From assembly GCF_954871325.1 (NCBI RefSeq), contig NC_088777.1, positions 5,582,509 through 5,646,508 on the forward strand: 64,000 bases of DNA. Direction: 5' to 3'. Positions within the stretch are counted from its first letter, which is position 1; each line of letters starts with the position of its first letter. This DNA comes from Gordionus sp. m RMFG-2023. Lineage: Eukaryota > Nematomorpha > Gordioida > Chordodea > Parachordodidae. The notes under the pieces were generated by a model that did no database searches, was not told where the DNA came from, and saw only the letters and a program-made list of their open reading frames with translations. Positions 25,750 to 38,200 of this stretch are shown in pieces. The position numbers were made by a program, and so were the translations under genes.

Positions 25750-26000
25750 ATATTTACTCTGAAGAGGTGAGTATCAATATTATAAATTAATCTTTAAATA
25801 AGCTTTTATTTGATATTTATGTTGAGATATTATACTAGAAAATTTAACCCAACCCCATGCTCCCTAATGACATATATTTTTGTGTATCAATGCAACAAAT
25901 TTATCGATATATTAGTTTTAATTTTATATTCATGACAAGATATTATTTCTAAAAATTGTAATCCCCCACTTCCCTTCCAATACTTTAACCCGAAAGCATT
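25750..26000. repeat. satellite-like repeat, inverted relative to 23601-24055
   Basis: TAAGCTTTTATTTGATATTT at about 25799 is the reverse complement of the core repeated at 23.66-23.98 kb. It is followed by a C-rich word (AACCCAACCCC) where the forward block has G runs. A second, more diverged unit lies about 110 bp on, with TTAGTTTTAATTTTATATTC near 25912 and then ATCCCCCACTTCCC. Confidence 0.55.
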
Positions 26001-26429
26001 GATTTAATAAAACTCAATAATTCATTCTATTAACTTTAATTTGGAAATAAAATACCTTACTAATAAAAATTTTCGAGTGATTTAATATTTCTTCTGAGAA
26101 CTTCAAAAAAATATTCTGTGCTTTCGATTTTTATTCTGTGCGAAGTAATATGTCATAAAAAAATATTATTTTATATTATCTTTGAGCTAAAATACTTCTA
26201 ATTAAAATATTCAATCATCACTTTAACATCTTTTCCCTTCGAATGTCTTTTCATACATCACTATTTTTGCCGTTTCTAGGTTGTTCTTCTTCATTGTACA
26301 GTAAATCTCACTCTGAAGATTAGAATGTCATTAATGCAGCCAATCGATTATTCGCTTTATTGATGCCACGTAGATATATATGCTAGGATATTTTTCCATA
26401 ACCCTATCATAACCACAAGAAGAGAAGGG

Positions 26430-26510
26430 TATCAGTATAAACCTTTTTTTAGCTTTTATTTGATGCCCAAGTTAAGATATTCTTAAAAAAATATCAACCC
26501 ACTCCAATTT
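26430..26510. repeat. further inverted satellite-like unit
   Basis: GTATCAGTATAAACC, TTTAGCTTTTATTTGATGCC and ATATCAACCCACTCC follow in order, matching one reverse-complemented unit of the repeat at 23601-24055. Confidence 0.55.
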
Positions 26511-29500
26511 TTCTTTTATATATTTTGATGAGAATTAATTAAATCAATTCTTATTATTAACTTTTATTGTAAAACTTGGGGAAATATGTAAAAGTTAATG
26601 GTTCCTTTATGCTTATTTACTATTGAGAATACATAATGAGACAAGAAATCCTAGTAAATATTTTATGAATTATGGGTCAACAAATTTTACAGTTTCTCTC
26701 AATGTAGAATTGTTGAACAAAACACAATTCTACGTTAGTTGGTGGTTCGAACAATAAATAGTGTGAAGGCTGGCATTGTGTGATTCAATTCCTATACCAA
26801 TGTTCTCATACAACGCGTTGTAAATTTATAGAGGGGATTCAAGATCAAAAACATAAGACCAAATATCTTTAGGTAATAAAGGGGACAATAACATACCTCT
26901 CAAAGATATATGAAGATATAAAAATTGATTTCATATATGTGTTTCAAATTATGGACTACAGAATTCTTTTTACCCTTTGGGGCGCTATTTATGATCAAGA
27001 ATGAAAAGGCTTATAATATTAAAAATATATACATCACTAAAAATATAGATTTCACATTATTTTATAAAAAGTATTTCAAGTATATAAAAATCAATAAGAA
27101 ATAAATAGAAAATAATTAAAAACTTATAAAACATTGTTAATGAACCAGTACTTACAATATATAAACTTAAGGTTAGTAAATAACTTGCGGCAGATATATT
27201 AAATAATGATAAAAGTTTTAGATAAATTTTTAAAGATTAAATTAAAATTCAAGGTTTCTATTATATATTTAAAATATTATTAAAAAATATTTATGTACTA
27301 CCAGAGTACATGTAACAAGTTTTCATAACATTAAAGTACATGTAGATTTTGAACTGTCTAAAATTTAAAAAAACAAAATAAAAGTTCAAAAATTAAAATA
27401 AACAACCATTACAAATATTTAGTGTAGACGGATTGTAGTAAAATTAAATATGATACATTTTTGCAGGGTGTGGTCATAATTGATGAAGAATCAAAATTCA
27501 TATAAAATAAAAGTACCATCTACCTATTTAAAATTTAAATAAAGTTTTGCATTTAATCCTACTTTATTGAGCGCTGATAAAATTCAGGATCTTACATTCT
27601 TATTCAATAAATTTGCCTTTTAAAAGTTGTAAAAAGGACTAGAACTACTTTTTATTATTTTGGTATCATAAGTGATTATTAAAATAATTGTAATCGAACA
27701 TTGAAAAAAAATATTAGATTATTTTATTGATTGGAGAAGGTATATTAATAAAATTACTATTAGATACCATTTGACATTTAATTACATTAATAAGTCAGAT
27801 GTTAAATTAATCCTAAATTAACCATCTATCAATAGATCAATATAATTTATGATTCTCTTAAAAATAAATTTTATTATACAAGTGATATAGTTTTTTATAA
27901 ATATAATGTTTTTGTCGATATATCTTAAATAATAAGTAGAGAGTTCATATTTTAAAAAAAAGTTTAAACAAATATCCATTTGAGCAAATAGAAGTTTAAA
28001 GTTCAATTTTAAAAAATTTCAAATATCCAAAATAATTAATTAATCTCAATTGTTAAAACTATATAATCTTACACAACTTTTATTAAAAATTATTTTTTTA
28101 AAAATTTTTTTAGAAATACTAATTTTGATAAAAAAAATAATTGATATTAAATTAAGTAATATGTTGTACAATTATATAAATGCTATTTTACTGATTATTC
28201 TTGGATTAATGGGTATGTGTCATATATATTATAAAGAGGTTCCACGTTATGAATTTCGCCATAATAATATAGTTTTTCCTATACCTTTTAATATCAAATC
28301 AATATTAATTTTAATGGTATGCTGGAATTGATTTTATTAAATTTCTGTGGAAATAAAAAATAAATTAAATATTTATTTATAATATGAAATAAAATATAAA
28401 TAGTTAGTATCAATAATAATCCTTATTTAAAATTTTCACAAGATATATTTAATATTATATAATATTTAGCTTCTAAAACAGGTATATTATTGCTATATCT
28501 TTCAAGAGATTGCTACAATTAATGTTATAATATAACTAAGACATTATTAAGAATTCTTTTAAAATTTGTAGACTTTCTTTCTTTTCATATTATAATTTTA
28601 ATAAATTAATTTTTTAAATAAATTTATTAAGACCTTCACTACAGTATTTCGCTTCGTAAGATTACTTTTTTATTAAAATAGCTTACTTTAAATTATTTAC
28701 CATTGAACTACCTATTCTCTGGCCACCATCCTATGCATACCGTAGTCAACAGTATACTATTTAAAACTCAAGAAAAGCCTTAACGCCCTTAGGTCTCAAT
28801 ACTTTAGATGACAAGAGGCAAGATGGTTTAATATGGGAAAGGGGCATCCCTCTCCTTTAGAATTATACTTGTATGGCTCTTTCGGTAAACTAACAAATAT
28901 TCATTATTTTCTTCGATGCATATTTCTTCTTAATAAATTAAGAGAAATCGTAATGGGAGTGGAGATTTTTCGTAATTAAGATCAAAAATTGTTTTTGGTT
29001 TAATGTAAACCTTTTTGAATCGTGAATTTAAATCCTCCCTTTTCTTTTCTCCGCACAATATACCTATGCCTCAAAACAAAAACTATAGAGAGAAATGGTA
29101 TCTTTAAATATATATATTTATGATAATGTCAAAATATTAATATGTATAGAATGGCCTGGCAAATTATTTATTATTTATTTTTTATAATTTTCTAAGAAAA
29201 CTCCTTTTTAATTAAAAGTTTTTACTTTTTAACTAATGTTATTTGTTTTTTAGTTGACATTAGATCAAAATCATTAATCAGCAAAATGAATTACACTTGT
29301 TTATATTCTCGCCAGAGTGGCCTAATTTGATGATGTTGGCATAACTTCAAACCTCAGAGATTACAATAAAAATTTCTTTAATGATTGATAAGAATTTATG
29401 TGTGAAAAGATGATTCACTGATGTTAAAAATGCCCCTGATTAATGATAGGCCTGTGCAGCCGGATGTTAAGATAACTAATCACAAAAATGGATTATACAA

Positions 29501-29599
29501 AATGTAGAATCAATAAGAAAGCTAAGGCCCGACGCGCTTATTAACTTCATGTGAAAAGTTAAACAAAAGTCAAAACAAATAGACCCGATTTATAAGTCT
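26511..29599. other. AT-rich non-genic stretch
   Basis: Open frames of 62 and 93 codons near 27818-28331 are dominated by I, L, K and N and show no family signal. No element ends were found. Confidence 0.35.
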
Positions 29600-30310
29600 A
29601 AATATTGTTACTCTAAAAGGTAAGACAGATTAACAGCTATGTTAATCAAGGTGGATTGATATTACATGTTTACAGGATAAATGGAAGGGTAAAAAACACA
29701 ACTAATTGGAGTTGGCTATATACTTTACTACAATGGTTTTGTAAACAAAATAAATGGTACTGGTATTATCTCCAGCCATGATCTAACCTCTACAGTGGTA
29801 GAAGTCAAAAGAATTTCAGAAAGCATAATGAAGATATAACTCTTCATTGGTCAAATATTCAATCTATCTTCTAAGTTTATGTCAAAGTGGCTGCAAAGAC
29901 GAAGAGAAAGAAAATTTTAATAGAAGCTCTCATGGGAATCCCCAAAGAAGACCTAGTTATAATGGCGAAGAACTAAATATACATATGAGAATGACAAGAG
30001 AAGGTTACAAATGATATCATTGCGGTTTGGGGTATGAAAAGAATGTATTTCGATTTGTGCAAGCTGCCTTTACCAACATTTTTCTTGAATAAAAGGATAG
30101 ACTAATAATAATACACGAGTTTTGGTACATGAAAACCTCAATTGATTATTTTTTCTAATCTCAGGTAAAAAGCTTGAAGATGTAATAGACTATTAAGTTA
30201 TTCAAGGTGAAGAAATTGCTTCACAGAATAAGTTAATAGTCATGGATTTAAGTCTTCTTGTAAAACAAACTGAAACAACTATACATCAATCGCGAAAAAT
30301 TAAAATCAAT
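29600..30310 (+). mobile_element. RTE-type LINE fragment, endonuclease domain, decayed
   Basis: Plus-strand translation across several frames matches the APE-type endonuclease of RTE-like LINEs in order: LQDKWKG (target-recognition start, about 29666); YYNGFVNKINGTGII and SHDLTSTVVEVKRISE (about 29728-29822); NLSS with the region after it; YHCGLGYEKNVFRFVQAAFTN (about 30013-30080), the counterpart of the GLGxRNxxGxxxLDF stretch; STDYFF-like text; and KLEDVIDY, VIQGEEIASQNKLIVMDLSL (about 30171-30252), the counterpart of the DCKVIPGE..ASQHKLLVMDL stretch. Stops include TGA before YHCGL and TAA after TNIFLE and after VIDY. No reverse transcriptase follows, so the piece is truncated on both sides. 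Confidence 0.72.
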
Positions 30311-30669
30311 TATACATGACGCAATAAATGCAAACATTGAAACAATCGACTATTCGCAGAAAACATGTGGAGTGATCCCCCCCCCATCGCAAATTTCCAA
30401 GTTCTCATATAAATTATTTTTAGCTAAGAATGATTTTCCCCCTAACCCTCCCCCCCCCTCTTCCCCAAATGTTATCAATATATAAAATTTTGTAAATTTT
30501 TATAATAACGATTTCAAATTTTTTTTTTAAAAAAAGTGAAAACCCAGGATTATTATTGTAAAATAAGAGAATATAGTCAAAGGCCTACGAAAAGTGGAAC
30601 TAAAGATCACCAAGGATCTAATAGTTTTTTCCCCTCTGTCCTTAGCAAAACTCTGGATACGCCTATGTA
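30311..30669. other. C-rich patches and a possible hAT-like end
   Basis: Two C-rich tracts lie at about 30378-30388 and 30440-30462. At 30639-30668 the reverse complement reads CATAGGCGTATCCAGAG and then GACAGAGGGG, which resembles CAGGGGCGTA-type transposon ends. No left partner end or target duplication was identified. Confidence 0.3.
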
Positions 30670-33654
30670 AGGGAGACTCAGTTTGGCTTCAAAATCTGGG
30701 AAATACTTTTTTTTCTCATGCTAATTTCAAATTAAAACGTGCCCCATCCTTCCATAGAGATTAGGATTGACCCATATCAGCAACAATTATCTTATCCAAT
30801 ATGTTCTTGTAGATTTTAAAATATTCATTGGCTAGTAACTACAGGATGGATAACTTTCCGATTCATGTTAGTTGAGCAATACCATCTCAGTTTACTTTTC
30901 TTTATCTTTTCCGAAAAGGGAGCTAAGCCCTTCTTCTTTCTTAAGCTACTATTGGTCATATAACTTGGTGTAACCTAGGCTCCACCAGATAATAAGCATT
31001 TCGGTTACCTCCAAAATTTCTCAGCAGCTCGCAATGCCCAAGTTACAAATCCATACAACAAGACCGGTCTGACCATATTATGTGTTATAACCTTACTAAA
31101 AAATATATAAGTCATAAATGATAATTATAATCATTCAAATATCTTCATATAATAGTTTTTGTGTAGAAAAATTTATTATGAGAATAATATTAACTATAAC
31201 ATTTTCTTATAATATAAATTTTCATATATAAAATTACTATATTGACTATTTTTCAATAGGCAAAAATATAGGAGAAGGTAAGTTTATAATATGTTTTTTG
31301 TTTTATAAAAAAAAACTACATTAATTTATTATTTAAAGAAGAAATTTGTTTAGGAAGCATTGGTTTTCATGATAAATAAGTCTCAAATATTTTTCGAAAA
31401 AAAACCAAACTTGGACTTACAAATCATTCTTGAATAATAATTAAAACATTTTATGAACGAGAAATGAAAATAACGGAATGAATAATGTTTAGCTATCCTT
31501 CTCAAAAAAATATTATAATGATAATGTCATTATCTATACTTCATTTATTATTTTTAAACTCAATGTTTTATAGCTCTTTTTGGAGGTTATATTAATCTAT
31601 AAATTTTATTTGTTATGATTCAATTTTATAAAGATTTTTTTAATTTTTTATTTAACGATGTATACATATAATGTCGTAGGGGTTTAAATAGTTTAGCGCG
31701 ATAACCTAAATTTTTAAAAATTTATATATTTCTATCATATTTTAAAAATAATATTTGAATTTTTAAAGAGTGTTACCTTGTAAATTTAAGATAATTTTGA
31801 CAAAAATATTTGTGTAGTTTTCAATTTTAGAAATCCACAAATAAAAACAAGGTTTAAAATTCTCCAAAATAAAATTCTTCATTGATTTTTGATATCTGAG
31901 GATTTTATTTACATTTTTTTGATAATATCCAAACAAAATTTTGTATCAAATTTTAAACTAAAATTTTAATCTTTTTTTATCAGAATACTATATAATCATT
32001 AATAATCTTTATTTCAAAATATTATTTTATAATCTTTAAAGATTATTTGCTCAAATAGACTAAATAATTTTTCATATATAGCAAGATCAAATCTTCCAAA
32101 ATTTGAAAACTCGAGCTATAAATTATCTTTTAAAATTGATCAAATATTTGAATTTTAAACCTATACTGAAATGTGAAATATATTATATCTATGATTGTTT
32201 GTAAGTTTGAATTGAACAAAAGGCTATAAATTTGCTTTTGATGAATATATATTTTTTTATTATTAGAAAAACCTGATGCTAAGAGACGTAATTTTTTTTT
32301 AAATTTAATATAATATATATTTAATTTATAAAAGCGATGTATTATTTTTTGGCTATGTGATCTCATTCTCTCTCTATTTTTTTGCCAGAAATTTTAGGAA
32401 GGCATTGAATGTTTTTTTAAAAAATATACAACAAAAATATAGAATGCTTTTTTAAAGTAATGTAAAGACGCATTACATTTTGGGAATAAGCTGATGTTGG
32501 AAATAATATAAATAGGCTAATGATGTTTTGACTGTTTGATTCTAAATAATTTTAACACTCCTTTAATATCACTGTTTTTTTATTTTTCCTAACATTTTTA
32601 AACAAATTACATTAAAAGTTCATGCTAGTTTTCTGTTCTATCTCAAAGATTGTGGAAGAAAGATAAGAAAATTTTTTTTTTAAAGCAGGATAAAATTCAG
32701 GACTCGTTGCGGCTGAGTTTGGGGATAAAAGAAATCATGAAAAGTTACAATAACTATTGAACCAAACAATGGATTTGAAAAATTTTCTGATACATTTCAA
32801 AATTCTTCAAACATGGGAGGATACTTTTTACACTTAAAATTTATTTTTTAAATATAACCTTAAATATCGTGTACAAAAATTAATAATCTTTAATATGTGA
32901 ACCTTGCTAAAAATAAATATAGCAAGTATTAGAATAAATGAAATAATTTGGGTATAAATACAAGATCTTTTAAACCAACAAAAATTCTGACTTTAAAACT
33001 AGGGAAATTTGGAGAATTTATTAGAATTCTGGCTAGAGAACAATATGTTTTATCTAAAAGTATAATGAAAATATATTAAATATATACCCATTATTGTGGG
33101 CAAAGGTCATAACTTTATGCAATAAATAATAAAATTGGTTAATGCAACCATGGATGATCCTTATTTACTATTCTTGCCTACATAGAATAAACCTTTCTTC
33201 AATTCATATCTTTAATCAATAATAGGATTAACAAAAGTATATGAAAGATATGTCAAATTATGGGTAATAAATACATAATTTTATTCATATAATATCTTTG
33301 TTTTACTATATAAAATATTTAATTTTCAATGTATAAAACCGTCCACAATTTTTAATCATCTCATAGCTATGTCGCTCTCCGTACCAGACATAGATATCTA
33401 AATCAAGTTATCCGTTTTGATAATATCATAATTCAAGAAAATCATAAAAGAGATATTTGGGAAAATTATTAAATATAATTTTAAAAAATAAAAGCAATTT
33501 GCCAGGGATTAAAGAATGATCACACAATTGTTTCATCAAAATCAATCTCATGATTTTTTTTCCTGTTTAGCTTTTACCTTTTTCAGGTAGTAAGCTCCTT
33601 TCTTTCTCTACTTTATTACTCATGCTATCTATTTTTATCTAATTTGTGTTTCTG
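30670..33654. other. AT-rich non-genic stretch
   Basis: No exon or element signal supportable. The first 400 bases are somewhat less AT-rich without a recognisable translation. Confidence 0.35.
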
Positions 33655-33916
33655 ATCGATTCCAGTTTGGAACTCCCACCGGAGTATCGCTATCAAGGTC
33701 AAAGTATCTTGTATATAGATATCCCACCGGAGTATTCCTCACACAGAAGTATCAAATCGAATTTATCATATCATATGTCTATACACATCCGTCTTCGAAG
33801 AAAAACTCAAAATTTTTTAGTTTCTTACCAGAATTTAACCTGGGACCTTCTGTTTCCAAGTCTCCTGGGACCTTCTGTTTCCAAGTCTACATCATACACC
33901 ACTGGGCCATCCCGGC
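33655..33916 (-). mobile_element. tRNA-derived SINE
   Basis: On the minus strand from 33916 the sequence starts GCCGGGATGGCCCAGTGG, which contains a pol III A box (TGGCCCAGTGG) in a tRNA-like 5' arm. A B-box-like GGTTAAATTCTGG follows near 33843-33831. Between the boxes a 24-bp segment containing AGACTTGGAAACAGAAGG and TCCCAGG is present twice in tandem, which spoils a real tRNA fold. The body downstream to about 33655 carries a 14-bp direct repeat of TCCCACCGGAGTAT (plus strand, near 33675 and 33722). The exact 3' end and target duplication are not clear. A plain tRNA pseudogene is the alternative. Confidence 0.6.
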
Positions 33917-33924
33917 GACAAAAA

Positions 33925-33972
33925 TTAACCCTACCATAACCCTAATCCTACCATAACCTTAACCCTACCAAT
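33925..33972. repeat. telomere-like CCCTAA-variant tract
   Basis: Degenerate tandem words AACCCTACCAT, AACCCTAATCC, TACCATAACC and TTAACCCTACC abut the SINE head. On the minus strand they read as variants of TTAGGG. The tract could be the 5' flank of the insertion or part of the element. Confidence 0.6.
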
Positions 33973-35051
33973 TTTTTAGTCTAAAAGTTTGACTAAGACA
34001 CAATAGAGATGGTGAAAGCTAGGTAATTTAACAACACTAGTCTACACTATGAATGCATTCTTAAACATCATTAGTTGAAAATATTTATTTAATTATAAGA
34101 ATAATTATGTAAAAATCTAATTTGTAGTAGCCTCGGTACGTTTTGACTTTTTAAAAAAACTTGCGGTAGACAAATGATACGCCGCTAGTCAATATGTTTA
34201 TTTTAATTAGTTTTTCAAAAAGTCGAAAATAATTTTATTTTGTGATAAGTATATACTATATGAATATGGAGTAAGCAATAAGCTAAATTATAAACCTGAC
34301 AATAGTTCATAATAATTTTGAATATCATCAAATAGGAGCAAAGTTTGATTTACAGACCCTTGATTACAATCTAAAAATAATGTTTACATATAATAATAAT
34401 GCAATTTTTTTTGAAAATATTTTACAGCTTATTGGAATTTAGGTAAGAATTATGTATAACTTAAGGTCTAATATATTATGTATTGTATTACAAATAATAT
34501 TAATATCTCATTGCTTGACTTATATTCTTTCGGTCAAAATTGAGTTAGAGACAAATTATTTTGTACCCTTCTACCTCCTTTACATTCAAAAAGCTAAAAA
34601 AATTAGTTTCAAACCTTTTTATGTTAATTCATTGTTTAGATGTTAACTTTTACCTTATTTTGTTATTTCCTGTTTATTGTGTAACCTAAAATTAACTGTT
34701 AATTTTTTTTATTAATTCTTTTATATCGGCATAACTTAAATTGATTTGAATTTTTTATTATTTCTTTTATATTAACATTTTACAAGCCCCATCCTTTGTT
34801 CCTACTTTCATTTATACCAATATCGCACTCTATCCCATTCTTTCTATTTATCTTCATATCAAACAAAAACATTTGATTCCTCTTTTCAGTTTATCACAAA
34901 TTTGGATATTAAATTTGAGCAAATTTAAATTTTCAAACACCATAATTTTGAATTTTGCCTAAAATTGATTAAGAAATATGAAAACTTTTTATTATATAAT
35001 TATTCAAGATTTGAATTTTTTAAGACAAACTAAAATATATTATAAGGAAAG
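33973..35051. other. AT-rich non-genic stretch
   Basis: No feature supportable. Confidence 0.35.
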
Positions 35052-35212
35052 TAGTGTTGAACGGCTCATGAGCCGATTTTTTAAAACAGCTAACTCAATA
35101 TTTTAGCCAGAATAATATTGCCTAAGATTCGAGATTTCATTAATAGATGTTCAAATCTTTGTTCTATCTAAATAAAATTTTCAGCCTTTTAATATTAATC
35201 TAAATGAAATAT
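35052..35212. mobile_element. foldback MITE, partial copy
   Basis: Begins TAGTGTTGAACGGCTCATGA, then GCCGATTTTTTAAAA, CTAACTCAATATTTTAGCCA and AATATTGCCTAAG, then TTCGAGATTTC and AATAGATGTTCAAATCT. These match the complete copy at 50669-50890 read from its right end, through its centre and into the far arm (AAAATTTTCAGCC). The terminal part of the far arm is lost. Confidence 0.75.
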
Positions 35213-38200
35213 TGAAAAGGGAAGAGTTGCGCTATGTTTTTTGGGGTGTTTAACACTTAATTTATAGTTTGCTAGAATATAAATTATTAATTAATCATAA
35301 TTTTTAGCAATTTATATTTTGAACCATAGATATGAAACATAAAGCAATCTATTTCTCGCTCTTACTGATATTTTACTATATGATTCTATTTTTATGAAAT
35401 ATATCTTTAAATCATTATTTATAGAATACTAGAATAGAATAAAATAATCTAACATTAAATTATTTTGTCTAATTATATTTTTGGCCAGATAACGGTGTTT
35501 AAACATTTGTTAAATTTATTTGAAACTGAAATGTTATATTTGAGAGAAGAAGATGAATTAAATAATATTATAACTAATTATTCTTTTTGTTAAAGAAATT
35601 AATTATCGGATTTTAAATTACTAATGATATTTTTTAACAATACCAATAATATATTTAGTTAAAAAATAGATGAATTAAAAATTTTATATAACCTTGTAAT
35701 CTGAATATTTTTTAATGCATTATAATCGATACCATTAAATTTCATTGTACATAAATGTATAATAAAAAATTTAACAAAATATCTATTATAGAATGCGGAG
35801 GTAATATTTTTAATTTTTATTATATAGCATTACTTTATTATGGCATAAAAAGATACTAAACAAGTGTTAATTTCAGGATACATAGTAGGTAGAAAATTAG
35901 ATATAAATGGGTATTGAAAATTTTCTAGGTCAAACATCTTGATTAACAACATATTTTTAAATTTGTTTAATTTATTTTTATTATTCTTTTTTGACTGACA
36001 CTAAAAAGAGCTAAATTTTTGTATTTTTTAATAAATATTTTTCATTATTTCTTTAATAAATTATATCTGACTATAAAAACAAAGATATAAAATGTTTACC
36101 ATCAAATTATAGACATTCTAATATTTTTATATTATATAGCTATAATTTTTACAAATTAGATAATACTACTTTAAGATAATTTTCTTTTTTTTGACATCTT
36201 TAAGGCTACGCGTCTTAATAACCATTTGTGGCAATTAAATTTTTAAATAGATAAAGGTATTTTATTAAGGATTAAAAATATTTTTACCCCTTCAAATTTA
36301 TGCATTCTTTAATTTAAATTTTCCTTTTTAGTGATATATAAAGGTTAAAATGTCATCTTTTGATCTGATGATACCTCTACAAAATTTATATGAATCTGAA
36401 TCTCACAGTAAGATGCAGCCTTATAGGTAAAAATAATTATCAGAATTCTCTAAAGATCTGAGTTCACATTTATTTTTAGTAAATCTTAGCCTGGAATAAA
36501 TTATTAAAATTCTGTCAGACAAAAATTATATCAATTCTATCAGAAGAATATACATATTATGGTGATAGAATATCTATTTTGCAATACTGCATTTATTATT
36601 TCACCTATTAATTTTAATATGGTAATTTATGTTAGCTTAAAGATTCCATGATATTAATAATTTATTTTGAATCACTAATTTCTTCAAAAATAAAGTTTTT
36701 AATTTTTTGTTTGCCATTGTTTTAAATATTCATAACTAATGTTAGTGATGACAGATCGTCTACTATTGAAAAAATTAAAATACAAAATTAATTCTATTTT
36801 TTTCTAAATAATCTGACTACTCAGATGATAATGATTGTTTTTAAAAAAAGCACAAAGGCAAGAAAGATTCAATTATATTTATTGTTCAACCTAAAACTAA
36901 TTTTGCTTACAATCTCTTAAAACAAAAAAAAAATTTAAGTTATAAACACGCCAATAATAAATGCGAAATTAGTGTAACACATCTATAATAGGTTTCCAAG
37001 AAGAAGGCATAAATAAATTAACCATAGTCAAATAAACTTCACATAGAGAAACGTCATAGACAATATTAAAATTTACTGACCCCGTCAAATCTGCTCACAA
37101 GGGCCTTAAAGGCATTACAAAGTTGACAACATTCGGAGATAAACGCAGTTAGCAACAAACTATCAAAAATATTACATAATCAAATCTGTTTATTAGGCTC
37201 AAAAATTGAGATGAACGACAAAAAGATCCTATTTATCTTTACAAGAAAAACCTTTGTTGGGTTATAAATTTTATAATGTAATGTTAATTTTTTTTTATAG
37301 CAACTGTACTTTATTATAGATTGGCTAAGAAAAATCTCTATTTACAATTGACAAAGCGATACAATTTCGAAAAGTAATATAAAGATTGGTTGACAAAAGG
37401 CAAAAATTTTTAGCGAAGAGTGTTTATATTAGAATTTAAGTACTTGCAATAAAGTGGTACGCAAGGCAAACCTGAATGTAAAAGCTGAATGATTAAAACT
37501 CTAAAAATAAGCAATAGGACTTATCACTGCAGTTTAGGTAATCTGAGATCTTCGTTGAGATTAATGTTAAAATATATCTAGAAATTAGCTATATTTTTTG
37601 AATCAAGATAAATAATTTTACTTATGCTACAACCCTTAACATAAAAACTTTTTATATGCATATTGATGTGTATATTTTATTATAATAATTATGACAATAT
37701 TAATAAAGCGTTTAATATTGCATCGCCCTAAGACCGATGTTATTTTTGAATTTGAATGCCAATAACAAGTAACATTTAATATTAGTTTAATTCAGCGCCT
37801 TCTATCTCCATATAATGTAATGATGTCATTAGAATTGTAAAAGGGTCGCATTTAATGATACAACAGGGATATGATTAGTAGTGCCTCTTTGTTTATTTTA
37901 AAAATTCTATATAAGATTTATATTTCTAATTAATTATCTTCTAAAATTATATTATTATATATTTAAAAGCTTATTCTGATACAGAAGGACAATTCTGTAT
38001 TTTTGCTAGGAGTATACTATTTATAATGCTTTAATTTTAAATATAAATAATATTTTAAAATTTTAATTATTATGTTAGTACGTTTTAAAATATTATATTT
38101 ACAATTTTTTTTTAGAATATCCTTTTAAACGATGTAATAATTTACCTTATATAGATATATAAACTAACCACATAAAATAACTAGACAAGTGTAAATATGA

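Noticed and set aside
28050-28331. 93-codon plus-strand open frame with hydrophobic segments
   Set aside because: Dominated by L, I and K as expected from AT-rich sequence; no recognisable family.
29990-30070. Zinc-knuckle-like text (YHCGLGYEKN) suggesting a gag protein
   Set aside because: The surrounding text (VKRISE, KLEDVIDY, GEEIASQNKLIVMDL) fits the endonuclease of an RTE-type LINE far better, so no LTR element is called here.
36950-37260. Patch translating to FTDPVKSAHKGLKGITKLTT
   Set aside because: A single short stretch with stops on both sides and no family resemblance.
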